Assembly (NCBI GenBank): GCA_007376295.1
Contig: VMGB01000001.1
Span: 1-64,000, forward strand
Source of the DNA: Parcubacteria group bacterium Gr01-1014_13
Lineage (GTDB): Bacteria > Patescibacteria > ABY1 > Magasanikbacterales > GWA2-37-8
Direction: 5' to 3'
Length of the DNA: 64,000 bases
The notes below the pieces were generated by a model. It saw only the letters and a program-made list of their open reading frames with translations. It was not told where the DNA came from and did no database searches. Position 1 is the first letter of the stretch; each line of letters opens with the position of its first letter. Below, piece after piece: positions 24,107 to 32,517 of the stretch. The position numbers and the translations under genes were made by a program.

Positions 24107-25330
24107 ATGCCTCAAGTAAAACCAGATATAGAAACATTCGCCAAGATAAAAGTTATTGGCGTCGGTGGATCAGGAGGATCGGCAGTAAATCGAATGGTTG
24201 GAGGCCGCATTCGCGGAGTAGATTTTGTTGCCATGAACACAGATGTCCAGGCTTTGCATCATAGTTCGGCTCCGCAAAAATTACATATTGGAAAAAGCGT
24301 TACTCGCGGACTGGGCGCGGGTATGGATCCTGATGTTGGCCGAAAAGCTGCCGAAGAAACTCAGAATGAAATCAGAGATTTGGTAAAAGATGCAGATATG
24401 GTTTTTGTTACTTGTGGTTTGGGTGGAGGTACTGGTTCGGGAGCTGCGCCTGTCGTGGCTTCGGTAGCTAAAGAAGCTGGAGCGCTGACAATAGCCGTGG
24501 TTACAAAACCTTTTGGTTTTGAAGGTCCTCAACGCAGAGATATTGCCGATAAAGCATGGGAGCAGTTGGCTCGGAATGTGGATGCAATTATTACTATTCC
24601 TAATGATCGTATTTTGCAGATCATAGATAAAAAAACAACTCTGCTGGAATCATTTAAAATTGTTGATGATGTTTTGCGTCAAGGCGTCCAGGGAATCGCG
24701 GAACTCATTACTATTCCGGGACTTATTAACGTAGATTTCGCAGACGTAAAAACAATTATGCGCGATGCGGGTTCTGCCTTGATGGGTATTGGAGTGGGTG
24801 AGGGTGAAAACAAAGCAGCTGACGCAGCCAAGTCTGCTATATCCAGTCCATTGCTCGAACTGTCCATAGATGGAGCCAGAGGCATACTATTTACTATTAC
24901 TGGCGGTCCGGATATGACTATGACTGAAGTAAGCGAAGCGGCAAAAATAGTTACCAGCTCGGCAGCCGAAAATGCAAAAGTGATTTTTGGCGCTACGATT
25001 GATGAATCCATGAAAGATTGTATACGTATTGCAGTTATTGCTACCGGCTTTGATGACCGCCGGCCTAGTTTGCCAGCGATTGAAGAGGAGCAGCCAACCC
25101 CTTCATTTTTTTCTGGTGGCAACAAATTTATGTCCAGTAATTTCATGAGAAAAGTGCAAAAAGACGAAGAGGAAGAAGAAAAAAAGTTTAAACAAATTAT
25201 CCATAACAATAATATTTCTTCCCAGCCACCAATGCCCAAGTCTCCGCCACCCCAGCAACCCAAAGACAAGAATAATGGTGAAGATGAATTGGAGATACCC
25301 GCATTTATTAGAAAAAAGATGGGGATTTAA
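24107..25330 (+). CDS. ftsZ: Cell division protein FtsZ
   Basis: A 407-aa tubulin-like GTPase that forms the division ring. The start of the fold is KVIGVGGSGGSAVNRM, the tubulin signature GGGTGSGAAP is at about 106-115, and the T7 loop contains NVDFADVKTIM. A Pro/Gln-rich linker leads to the conserved C-terminal peptide DELEIPAFIRKK that binds FtsA. ATG 24107 is preferred to TTG 24101 because it gives the normal N-terminus. No SD. Confidence 0.97.
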   Translation: MPQVKPDIETFAKIKVIGVGGSGGSAVNRMVGGRIRGVDFVAMNTDVQALHHSSAPQKLHIGKSVTRGLGAGMDPDVGRKAAEETQNEIRDLVKDADMVFVTCGLGGGTGSGAAPVVASVAKEAGALTIAVVTKPFGFEGPQRRDIADKAWEQLARNVDAIITIPNDRILQIIDKKTTLLESFKIVDDVLRQGVQGIAELITIPGLINVDFADVKTIMRDAGSALMGIGVGEGENKAADAAKSAISSPLLELSIDGARGILFTITGGPDMTMTEVSEAAKIVTSSAAENAKVIFGATIDESMKDCIRIAVIATGFDDRRPSLPAIEEEQPTPSFFSGGNKFMSSNFMRKVQKDEEEEEKKFKQIIHNNNISSQPPMPKSPPPQQPKDKNNGEDELEIPAFIRKKMGI

Positions 25331-25344
25331 TTATCCGCTAAACT

Positions 25345-25374
25345 AAAACAACACCCATTCAGGGGTGTTGTTTT
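25345..25374 (+). terminator. Terminator of ftsZ
   Basis: A perfect 12-bp stem (25345-25356 with 25363-25374) around ATTCAG, rich in GC at the top and ending in TTTT. The -35 box of nrdR overlaps its descending arm. Confidence 0.9.
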
Positions 25375-25396
25375 AATAAAAAGCGCAGTGTATAAT
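25368..25396 (+). promoter_or_regulatory. Promoter of nrdR
   Basis: TTGTTT (25368-25373), 17-nt spacer, TATAAT (25391-25396). Confidence 0.6.
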
Positions 25397-25416
25397 AGAA
25401 AGCGAAATGTTAAATT

Positions 25417-25869
25417 ATGCGTTGTCCTGTTTGTAATAATAGAGAAATTAGCGTGGTTGATACGCGCCCATCTGAGGACGATTTGTCTATTCGTCGTCGT
25501 CGGGAATGTGATAAATGCCAATCCCGTTTTTCTACCGTTGAAGAAATGGAATTATTGGACGTCATCGTGGTAAAAAGCGATGGGCATCGGGAAATTTATA
25601 TGCGTGATAAATTAGAAAGTGGCATTAAAATGGCTTTGACCAAACGATCATATACCAGAGATAATTTTCATCGTTTGATACACTCTATTGAACGTGATAT
25701 CCAAAGAAAGAAATCGAAAGAAATATCTAGTAAGGAATTGGGTGAAGTAGTTATCAAGCATCTACGCAGTTTCGATAAAGTCGCCTATATTAGATTTGCC
25801 AGTGTCTACCGTGATTTTAGAGACGTGCGTACTTTTGAAAAGGAGCTAAAGAAGTTAGGAGCTAAATAA
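25417..25869 (+). CDS. nrdR: Transcriptional repressor NrdR
   Basis: A 150-aa zinc-ribbon/ATP-cone repressor of ribonucleotide reductase genes. The ribbon is MRCPVC...RRECDKC (two CPxC/CxxC pairs, residues 3-34), followed by SRFSTVEE. The ATP-cone (about 48-138) senses ATP/dATP. Length is normal. It is the first gene of a likely operon with a membrane protein and pyk. No NrdR-box-like repeat was recognised in the window, and no nrd genes are present. Confidence 0.95.
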   Translation: MRCPVCNNREISVVDTRPSEDDLSIRRRRECDKCQSRFSTVEEMELLDVIVVKSDGHREIYMRDKLESGIKMALTKRSYTRDNFHRLIHSIERDIQRKKSKEISSKELGEVVIKHLRSFDKVAYIRFASVYRDFRDVRTFEKELKKLGAK

Positions 25870-25881
25870 TTAGATAATAGT

Positions 25882-26328
25882 ATGTTTAGGCATCATAAAG
25901 AAACAACAACTGATGAAGCGACAAAAAAGACAGAGCCAACTGTTGCTAATTCTGATTTGTCTACTTTTACCAACAAAGTTTCTGCGCCTGAGGCCGCAAA
26001 AGCAGAGCCGGGTCTAAAAGAACTGATAGAAAAAAATTTAAAATGGTCTCAAATTATTTATGAGCAGAACCGAAAAATAAACAATAAACTTTTGTGGACG
26101 GCTATTGCTAGCTGGCTCAAGGTGTTGTTGATATTAGTTCCACTTGTACTCGCGATTTGGTACCTTGGGCCTTTACTCAAAGACGTGATTTCTCAATATA
26201 GTGAGTTGCTAGGTAATAGTGGTCAAGCAACTTCCGAAAGCCAAGAAAATTCTATGAGCAACCTTCTTCTGAAGTGGTCTAATTTAGACCCCGCCCAACA
26301 GGAACAGTTAAAAGCATTATTTAAGTAA
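25882..26328 (+). CDS. Hypothetical single-TM protein (148 aa)
   Basis: An N-terminal hydrophilic part (Thr/Lys/Glu-rich, about 1-55), an amphipathic segment LKELIEKNLKWSQIIYEQNRKINNKL, one TM at about 76-95 and a 50-residue Ser/Gln/Leu-rich tail. It sits between nrdR (12 nt) and pyk (1 nt) and is certainly co-transcribed with them. The shape recalls small membrane proteins common in CPR genomes. No function can be assigned. Confidence 0.8.
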   Translation: MFRHHKETTTDEATKKTEPTVANSDLSTFTNKVSAPEAAKAEPGLKELIEKNLKWSQIIYEQNRKINNKLLWTAIASWLKVLLILVPLVLAIWYLGPLLKDVISQYSELLGNSGQATSESQENSMSNLLLKWSNLDPAQQEQLKALFK

Positions 26329-26329
26329 T

Positions 26330-27769
26330 ATGTTTAAGAAAACAAAGATTTGCGCCACTATTGGTCCGGCTTGTGCGGATGTTGCTACTCTTACAGATAT
26401 GGTAAAAGCAGGCATGAATATTGCCCGATTAAATTTTTCTCATGGCGATTATGCAAGTCATAGCGCTCTTATAAAAAATATTAGAAAAGCTGAGGAAATC
26501 ACCGGCGAGCCAATTGCTATAATGCAGGATTTGCAAGGGCCAAAAATTAGAGTGGGAGGTTTGCCCGAAGTCGGCGTGTCTATAAAGGTTGGTGAGGAAG
26601 TGGTTTTTGATACCTCCTTAACTGAATATAAAGGAAAAGAAATCCCTTTAGATTATCACGATCTGCATAAATTTCTTGAACCAGGCCAAAGGATTTTGGT
26701 AGATGATGGGCATATTGAAATAAAAGTAAAAAGTGTTGAAGGTACAAAAATAACAGGAGAAGTAGTGGAGGGTGCTACAATTTTATCTCACAAAGGTTTA
26801 AATTTACCGGATAGTGATTTAAATATTACAGCCATAAGCGAAAAAGATAAAAAAGATTTAAAATTTGGCGTTGAGCAGGGTGTAGATTTAGTAGCGCTTT
26901 CATTTGTACGCAGCGCAAAAGATATTATTGACCTGCGATTTTTGGTCAAACAATTTGAAAATGAATTGGGCATAAGAAATCAACAGCCAATTCATTTAAT
27001 CGCCAAAATAGAGCGACATGTGGCGGTAGAAAATTTAGAAGAAATTTTAGATGTCACCGACGGCATCATGGTAGCGCGCGGAGACCTAGGTTTGGAAATG
27101 TTGGCTGCTGAAGTTCCGCTAGTCCAGAAAAAAATGATAGATTCGGCCAATGCGCACGCCAAACCGGTAATTGTAGCTACACAAATGCTTGATTCCATGA
27201 GAGAGAACCGTCGTCCTACTCGTGCCGAAGTAAGTGATGTGGCTAATGCAGTAATAGATCACGCCGATACTTTGATGTTGTCCAATGAAACTGCCGCTGG
27301 GAAGCATCCAGTTTTAGTGGTAGAAACTATGGCCGATATTATAGCTAGCACAGAAAAATCGCAGTATGATGATACTGCTTTACCATCCATTCATAAAGCC
27401 GGTACTACTATTGATGTGGCCATTACCGAATTGTCGCGTATTTTGGCCGAAGAAGTAAAAGCCAAAATAGTTTTAGCCGCCTCAATTTCTGGAGAAACTG
27501 GCCGCATTATTAGTCATGTACGTCCGCCACTGCCCATACTTGTGGGCACCAGCAGTCAAAGAGTGCAAAGACAATTAAATTTATCTTGGGGAGTGATACC
27601 GTTTATTTTGGAGACCTGTGCTTCTATAGAAGAATTGGTAGAGAGATCTATTGCTTATATAAAGAAACATAAAATTGCCAAAAATGGTGACAATATGGTG
27701 GTGGTGGCAGGTGAACCGGTTGGACAGGCTGGGAATGTGAATTTGGTGGAAGTGCGAAAGATAGAATAA
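26330..27769 (+). CDS. pyk: Pyruvate kinase
   Basis: A 479-aa glycolytic enzyme converting phosphoenolpyruvate and ADP to pyruvate and ATP. It starts KTKICATIGPAC, followed by MNIARLNFSHGDY, IMQDLQGPKIRVGG, the B domain, IAKIERHVAVEN (active-site Lys), GIMVARGDLGLE (metal-binding) and VIVATQMLDSM. The C-terminal allosteric domain is complete (GETGRIISHVRPPLPI). It is the last gene of the nrdR operon. It shows that substrate-level phosphorylation is available to this reduced cell. Confidence 0.97.
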   Translation: MFKKTKICATIGPACADVATLTDMVKAGMNIARLNFSHGDYASHSALIKNIRKAEEITGEPIAIMQDLQGPKIRVGGLPEVGVSIKVGEEVVFDTSLTEYKGKEIPLDYHDLHKFLEPGQRILVDDGHIEIKVKSVEGTKITGEVVEGATILSHKGLNLPDSDLNITAISEKDKKDLKFGVEQGVDLVALSFVRSAKDIIDLRFLVKQFENELGIRNQQPIHLIAKIERHVAVENLEEILDVTDGIMVARGDLGLEMLAAEVPLVQKKMIDSANAHAKPVIVATQMLDSMRENRRPTRAEVSDVANAVIDHADTLMLSNETAAGKHPVLVVETMADIIASTEKSQYDDTALPSIHKAGTTIDVAITELSRILAEEVKAKIVLAASISGETGRIISHVRPPLPILVGTSSQRVQRQLNLSWGVIPFILETCASIEELVERSIAYIKKHKIAKNGDNMVVVAGEPVGQAGNVNLVEVRKIE

Positions 27770-27857
27770 TTTCAGCTAAATTTTAATAATTTAAATCATC
27801 TCTTATCTTGACAGTCGCAACAAGTCCCAATGCTTGGCATGGTGGTTACATTGGCGC

Positions 27858-27890
27858 TTGACAAAAGGCGTATTTGTGGTACAATACGCC
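27858..27890 (+). promoter_or_regulatory. Promoter with embedded inverted repeat, upstream of the 28026 gene
   Basis: TTGACA (27858-27863), 16-nt spacer, TACAAT (27880-27885): the closest to consensus here. A perfect inverted repeat, GGCGTATT-N8-AATACGCC (27867-27890), covers the spacer and the -10 box, where a repressor dimer would block RNA polymerase. Confidence 0.7.
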
Positions 27891-27900
27891 GCTCTTTTAT

Positions 27901-27950
27901 TTCTCAGCTTTCTTTTGGCTCTGTTTACAGGTTCAAAAGAAGGCTGGGAA
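27901..27950 (+). promoter_or_regulatory. Long 5'-leader hairpin before the 28026 gene
   Basis: Bases 27901-27917 pair with 27934-27950 in a 17-bp stem (two G-U pairs), capped by a small inner CTG/CAG hairpin. The leader from the promoter to the ATG is about 135 nt, the longest in the window. No riboswitch class was recognised. Confidence 0.6.
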
Positions 27951-28025
27951 AACCAGCTAGAAGACAAGCCTTATGCTCTGCATGGTGTAGAGTGAGAGGT
28001 GAGTCATAAATCAAGGAGGTGCCAA

Positions 28026-28613
28026 ATGGCACGCACGAAGCAACAGAAGAGCGAGTTCGTTAGTGGTCTCGGCACAGGGTTCGAGTTCGTCAAGGCGATC
28101 TCAGATGAGGTCCGAAAATTGGGCGGTAGTGATGATGATCTTCGTAAGGTCATCACACAGACCGCTTTGCGTCGCAAGATTGCCGAGTCTATCATGGTGG
28201 GTCGAGATGGAAGCAAGTTTCCCTCTCTCGTCCATGCCGCAGAGCTCATCCCCGAGGGATGGACGGTCGTGGAGGATGTCGTTCTGTCGTCATTCGACGT
28301 GAGCGGTTTGAAGCCCCGTTCGTTCCTCAAAGAGCGTGAGACGTCAATCAGCAGCGAACAGATGCGTAAGCGCGCCGCGGAGTTCCACTGCAACCTCGGG
28401 CTCTCCGATGCTAAGCGCATGCTTGCCGAGCAGGATAAGATCCCTGTCGAGTTTCGGGATTTTTATATCCCATTTCCCGGCACGGTTTTGCGCGATCCGG
28501 GCGGCGACCTCAGCGTCCCTTACCTCTTCTTCTACGGCGGTCGTTGGCGCATGGACTTCGTCTGGCTCGGCAACGACTGGGACGTCAGCGATCGGTTCGC
28601 CTGTAGCGAGTAG
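28026..28613 (+). CDS. Orphan protein, NLGL-DA family, paralogue 1
   Basis: A 195-aa protein of unknown function, paralogous to the protein at 57434. The shared C-terminal half runs: (K/R)-x-RA, NLGLSDAKRML, IP-x-EFR-x2-Y, F-x-G-x2-LR-x-P, YLFF...RW...F...G-x-W. A weaker match lies earlier (AAELIPEGWTVVEDV). The N-terminal 70 residues differ. The start is fixed by AAGGAGGTG 6 nt upstream, an almost perfect SD. Codon use is strongly GC-rich compared with pyk and glyA around it, which suggests a different origin or expression class. It has its own regulated-looking promoter and terminator. Confidence 0.75.
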   Translation: MARTKQQKSEFVSGLGTGFEFVKAISDEVRKLGGSDDDLRKVITQTALRRKIAESIMVGRDGSKFPSLVHAAELIPEGWTVVEDVVLSSFDVSGLKPRSFLKERETSISSEQMRKRAAEFHCNLGLSDAKRMLAEQDKIPVEFRDFYIPFPGTVLRDPGGDLSVPYLFFYGGRWRMDFVWLGNDWDVSDRFACSE

Positions 28614-28674
28614 GAAACTTGGTGACTCGGACACTTGGTACTAAACTGTTGTCTGTTCGGTCCTCGGTTTCTCG

Positions 28675-28729
28675 GACCCTCGGTCAGCGTTCACTGTAAA
28701 ATGTGAATGTTTGGTCGAGGGTCTTTTTC
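28675..28729 (+). terminator. Terminator of orphan paralogue 1
   Basis: GACCCTCG (28675-28682) pairs with CGAGGGTC (28716-28723), with an inner TTCAC/GTGAA stem, then TTTTT. Bases beyond the stem (TCAGCGTTCACT) are also found, with one change, in the terminator of paralogue 2 at 58008. Confidence 0.85.
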
Positions 28730-28791
28730 TTTTCCAAAAAATTTGTTAAACGGTGATAGGTGGGTACTGGTGGTGGGGTAGAGTTTTTATT

Positions 28792-30039
28792 TTATTTCAA
28801 TGTCGGATAAAGAGGAAAGTTTTTTGTAAGTTCAACAACCCGTTGTTTGATATCAGCCAATTTAGCATCATCCTGCCAATTCATTATCGCTTCATCAATC
28901 CAACCGGCAATAGTTTTCATCTCATTTTCTTTCATACCCCGAGTGGTAATGGCTGGTGTGCCCAAACGTATACCAGACGGATCCATTGGTGAACGAGGAT
29001 CATCAGGAATCATATTTTTGTTTACGGTGATACCAGCTTTGTCTAAGGCTATTTGCGCCTGTTTGCCAGACACACCTTTTGGAGTTACGTCGATTAGAAG
29101 CAAGTGATTATCCGAGCCGCCAAAACATAATTTATATCCCATTTGGTTGAATTCTGCTTCCAAAATTTTGATATTCTTTTTTATTTGTTTGGCGTATTCT
29201 TTGAATTCCGGTTCCATGGCTTCTTTAAAAGCTATGGCTTTTGCGGCTATATTGTTTTCATGTGGGCCACCTTGAAATCCAGGAAACACTGCCTTATCTA
29301 TATCTTTGGCAAATTTTTCTTTGCACATTATCATGCCGCCGCGAGGGCCGCGTAGTGTTTTGTGGGTAGTCGTGGTTACGATATCAAAAATTGGTACCGG
29401 ATTATTCATCTCGCCGCCAGCAATCAGTCCAGCGATGTGAGCAATATCGGCCATAGTAACGGCACCAACTTCGTCAGCAATCTCTTTTATTTTTGTATAT
29501 TCAATTTCTCGGGAATAGGCGCTATAACCAACCAAAATTATTTTTGGTTTGTGTTCCAATGCCATTTGTCTTAAATTATCCAAATCAATCAAACCTTCGG
29601 CATTAGTTTTATAGCGTACAAAGTTATATATTTTGGCCATGTAGGTTACTGGATGTCCGTGAGTCAGGTGGCCGCCGTGGGATAGGTCCATACCTAACAC
29701 CGTATCACCGGGTTTAAGCAGGGCAAAATATACAGCAATGTTGGCTGGAGCACCTGAAAGTGGTTGTACGTTTACGTGCTCAGCGCCAAAAATTTGTTTG
29801 GCGCGGTCTATGGCCAACTGCTCTACTTCATCAATAAATTCACAGCCGCCGTAATATCTTTTTCCTGGGTAGCCCTCGGAATATTTATTGGTTAAAACAG
29901 ATCCTAGCGCATCAAGTACAGCAGGGGAGACAAAGTTTTCTGAAGGGATCATTTCTAAACCTTCTTCTTGGCGCTGTTGTTCGCGTTTAATGCTTTGGTA
30001 AATATCGTTATCAAATTCTTTTAAAGGTTGAGTGTGCAT
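28792..30039 (-). CDS. glyA: Serine hydroxymethyltransferase
   Basis: A 415-aa PLP enzyme that interconverts serine and glycine with tetrahydrofolate. The family order is intact: MIPSENFVSPAVL, NKYSEGYPGKRYYGG, the one-carbon/PLP region NVQPLSGAPANIAVY, MDLSHGGHLTHG, the PLP-lysine box VTTTTHKTLRGPRGG, and a normal C-terminus. It is a single-gene minus-strand unit without an SD. No strong terminator was seen between it and the convergent orphan gene at 28026 beyond that gene's own. Confidence 0.97.
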   Translation of the reverse strand: MHTQPLKEFDNDIYQSIKREQQRQEEGLEMIPSENFVSPAVLDALGSVLTNKYSEGYPGKRYYGGCEFIDEVEQLAIDRAKQIFGAEHVNVQPLSGAPANIAVYFALLKPGDTVLGMDLSHGGHLTHGHPVTYMAKIYNFVRYKTNAEGLIDLDNLRQMALEHKPKIILVGYSAYSREIEYTKIKEIADEVGAVTMADIAHIAGLIAGGEMNNPVPIFDIVTTTTHKTLRGPRGGMIMCKEKFAKDIDKAVFPGFQGGPHENNIAAKAIAFKEAMEPEFKEYAKQIKKNIKILEAEFNQMGYKLCFGGSDNHLLLIDVTPKGVSGKQAQIALDKAGITVNKNMIPDDPRSPMDPSGIRLGTPAITTRGMKENEMKTIAGWIDEAIMNWQDDAKLADIKQRVVELTKNFPLYPTLK

Positions 30040-30117
30040 AAAAAATATAAAATAAGTCAGTTATTTATTAAGGTCGATATTTGGAAGAAGGTAGTTAGAT
30101 CATATCTAATTATGGTA

Positions 30118-31800
30118 CTATCTTTTTAGATTTTTTACCATATAAGTATTTTCTAGAGTAAAGCCGAATTTTTTATAGTATTCACGCACGCCAACACCAG
30201 AAATTACCGCCAACTGGTAGGCTTTATTTTTTTTACAAATTTTTTCCGCTTCGGCGATTAATTTTTTACCCAAGCCAATATGCTGGCTGGCACCTTTGGA
30301 TTTTTTACCAATGTTAATTAATTGGCCGTAGGTATGCAGTTCGCGAATAAAAGCTGGATAGCCCATCGCATCTAAAGCGGCCGCGCTAATTCCTTCACTA
30401 GGTAGGCCTTTTATAATTTTATCCTTAACCACTTTGTCTTTTGATAAAACGCGCAAACGGCAAAAAGCATAAACCACATCGCGATTAGCGTCTTCAAAGC
30501 TCAAAAAGTATTCCTTGCCTCCGCTGGCTTCATATTCATCAATAAATAACTTTGGTTTGTGAGTAACCCCATTTTCAAAATGTTGGTGTCCTACTTCTCG
30601 GCAACGCAAGCATTTGCATTTTAATCCTTCCTTTGCCATTTCTGCTTGGATAACTTGTCTCAAGTTTGTCATGGTATTACCAGCTTGAATATGATGTCCG
30701 GGAATATCACGGATCAAGCGTGAGATACGTACGTATCCGGGCACCTTTGCTTTAAATTTTTTCAGCATGTTTATCAGTTCTCGGTCTGAATAAGTTTTGT
30801 ATTCACCTCGTTTTAGCCAATCAAAAAGCTCGGAAGTTTTGATAACTGTGCAAGGATAAACTTTGATCATGTCCGGTCGGTAGTCAGAATTATCAAAAAC
30901 TTCTAACATCATTTTTAAGTCCGTAGCTGGAGTGGCTCCGGGCAGTTGTGGCATGAGGTGGTAATCTACTTTGAAGCCATAATCCTTTAGCATTTTGGTG
31001 GCGTGTTTTACGGCCGCTATGCCATGACCGCGTTTGGTTATATCAAGGATTTTTTCATTAGTATTTTGCACACCAAGCTCTATTCGCGTTGTGCCCATTT
31101 CGCGCATAGCCGCGACAGTGCCTTTGTTTATAAAATCAGGCCGTGTTTCTATAGTTAGACCGATGATGCGATGTTTACTTTTCTCATTTATTTTTTGAAT
31201 TTTAAAACTAAGTTTACGTAAATCATCCAAAGAGAACATTTCATCTACTTGGCTATTTTCAAATTTGGCATCATTGCAAGCCTCAAAACATCTGGCAATA
31301 AACCAGTACTGGTATTTGATAGGGTAGGAGTTCCAGGTGCCGCCTTTTATAATCAATTCTACCTTGTCTGTGGGGTGGCCATTGGTAGTCAAAGCCTGGA
31401 TACGTTGGGATACTTGTTGGTAGGGGTCAAAAGCCAAGCCTAAGGCGCGGGCTGCGGCTGGCTCGTCGGCTAGGTAGCTTTTTGGCATGCGGGCTTCGGT
31501 AGGGCAATAAATGCATTTTCCGGGGCAGGGGAATGGCTTGGTGAGTACGGTAATAATGCTAACACCAGACAAACTGCGCACAGCTCGGCGCATGAGCATT
31601 TTCTCTAAAGCTGGGCTTTTTTTAATCTTGTGTTGCTTGAGTAATTTATGATATGATTTAAGTAGTTCTGGCTTGGTAGGAATGTTAATTTGCGCATTTT
31701 TAGTCTGACGTAAAATTGTTCGCAGAACTTCGCCAAAATCAGCCGCCTTTGTGGGCGGATTAGAAGCCAGAGACTTAATCATTATTTCGGTAATAGACAT
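30118..31800 (-). CDS. elp3: tRNA U34 carboxymethyltransferase, Elp3 family (radical SAM + GNAT)
   Basis: A 560-aa single-subunit Elongator-type enzyme. The radical SAM cluster motif is FPCPGKCIYCP (C92, C96, C99), followed by the Elp3-specific ARMPKSYL and LTTNGHPTDKVELIIKGGTW. The Cys motif KCKCLRCREVG precedes the C-terminal GNAT domain, which shows the acetyl-CoA loop ASQHIGLGKKLI and ends REYYKKFGFTLENTYMVK. It should form cm5U at the wobble position of some tRNAs from acetyl-CoA. ATG 31800 is chosen over an upstream in-frame start because a promoter (31828-31856) lies between them. The divergent methyltransferase starts 3 bp away. Confidence 0.93.
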   Translation of the reverse strand: MSITEIMIKSLASNPPTKAADFGEVLRTILRQTKNAQINIPTKPELLKSYHKLLKQHKIKKSPALEKMLMRRAVRSLSGVSIITVLTKPFPCPGKCIYCPTEARMPKSYLADEPAAARALGLAFDPYQQVSQRIQALTTNGHPTDKVELIIKGGTWNSYPIKYQYWFIARCFEACNDAKFENSQVDEMFSLDDLRKLSFKIQKINEKSKHRIIGLTIETRPDFINKGTVAAMREMGTTRIELGVQNTNEKILDITKRGHGIAAVKHATKMLKDYGFKVDYHLMPQLPGATPATDLKMMLEVFDNSDYRPDMIKVYPCTVIKTSELFDWLKRGEYKTYSDRELINMLKKFKAKVPGYVRISRLIRDIPGHHIQAGNTMTNLRQVIQAEMAKEGLKCKCLRCREVGHQHFENGVTHKPKLFIDEYEASGGKEYFLSFEDANRDVVYAFCRLRVLSKDKVVKDKIIKGLPSEGISAAALDAMGYPAFIRELHTYGQLINIGKKSKGASQHIGLGKKLIAEAEKICKKNKAYQLAVISGVGVREYYKKFGFTLENTYMVKNLKR

Positions 31801-31803
31801 AAT

Positions 31804-32514
31804 ATGGCAGGAAAAGATACAGCTACGATTATACATAAAACCCGGAAAGATTACAACCGTATAGCTAAGTATTTTGATAGCACCAGAAATAACGCCGGTG
31901 AACTGGAAATTTTTAAGAAATTTATTAAAAATGGGCAAAATATTTTGGATTGGGGCTGTGGTAATGGAAGATTGATTTTTTTGTTACAGAATAAAAAAGT
32001 AAATTATTTTGGGACAGATCAGAGTGAAGGATTGTTAAAGATTGCTCGTAAAAATCATAAAAAAGCAGTAACAGAAGGTTGGGCAAAGTTTTTTTCTACA
32101 GCCAGCCGAAAGAAAATCTTCCCCAAAGGTTTTTTCGATCTAGTTTTCATGATTGCTTCGTTTCACCATTTGCCAGATAAACAGAGTCGATCGAAAATAT
32201 TAGAGGATGTTTATAAACAATTAAAACCAGGCGGAAAATTAATTATTACGGTTTGGAATTTGGAGAGTGATTGGGCGAAAGATAAAATAGATACAAAATG
32301 GCAACAGATTGGAGAAAATGATTTTTTGGTTCCATGGAGTAATCCGCAGGGTGAAGTATTAGCCAATAGATATTACCATCATTTTCCGAAGGATGAATTA
32401 GCCGGACTTTTAAAAGAAACGGGATTCAGGATAAAAAAAATGGATTATGCTGAAAAAACAAATTGGACAGATAAAAAGGGTGGGAGAAATTTGGTAGTTA
32501 TTGCTAGCAAATAG
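31804..32514 (+). CDS. Trm9/ALKBH8-like SAM-dependent methyltransferase
   Basis: A 236-aa class I methyltransferase. Motif I is ILDWGCGNGR (47-56). Several segments recall the eukaryotic tRNA methyltransferase Trm9 and the ALKBH8 methyltransferase domain: YNRIAKYFDSTR before motif I, FGTDQSEGLL (69-78), IASFHHL (117-123), NDFLVPW (162-168) and NRYYHHF-x3-EL (178-188). Trm9 methylates cm5U34 to mcm5U34 after Elongator. Its placement head to head with elp3, start codons 3 bp apart, supports that role. The similarity was judged by eye from memory of the family. A generic methyltransferase is the alternative. Confidence 0.8.
   Translation: MAGKDTATIIHKTRKDYNRIAKYFDSTRNNAGELEIFKKFIKNGQNILDWGCGNGRLIFLLQNKKVNYFGTDQSEGLLKIARKNHKKAVTEGWAKFFSTASRKKIFPKGFFDLVFMIASFHHLPDKQSRSKILEDVYKQLKPGGKLIITVWNLESDWAKDKIDTKWQQIGENDFLVPWSNPQGEVLANRYYHHFPKDELAGLLKETGFRIKKMDYAEKTNWTDKKGGRNLVVIASK
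31828..31856 (-). promoter_or_regulatory. Promoter of elp3, inside the divergent methyltransferase gene
   Basis: Minus strand TTGTAA, 17-nt spacer, perfect TATAAT. It lies in codons 9-18 of the plus-strand methyltransferase gene and gives elp3 a leader of about 20 nt without an SD. Confidence 0.65.
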
Positions 32515-32517
32515 AGT

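Noticed and set aside
27809..27845. First TTGACA at about 27809 as a promoter after pyk
   Set aside because: No acceptable -10 box at 16-18 nt; the TTGACA at 27858 is far better.
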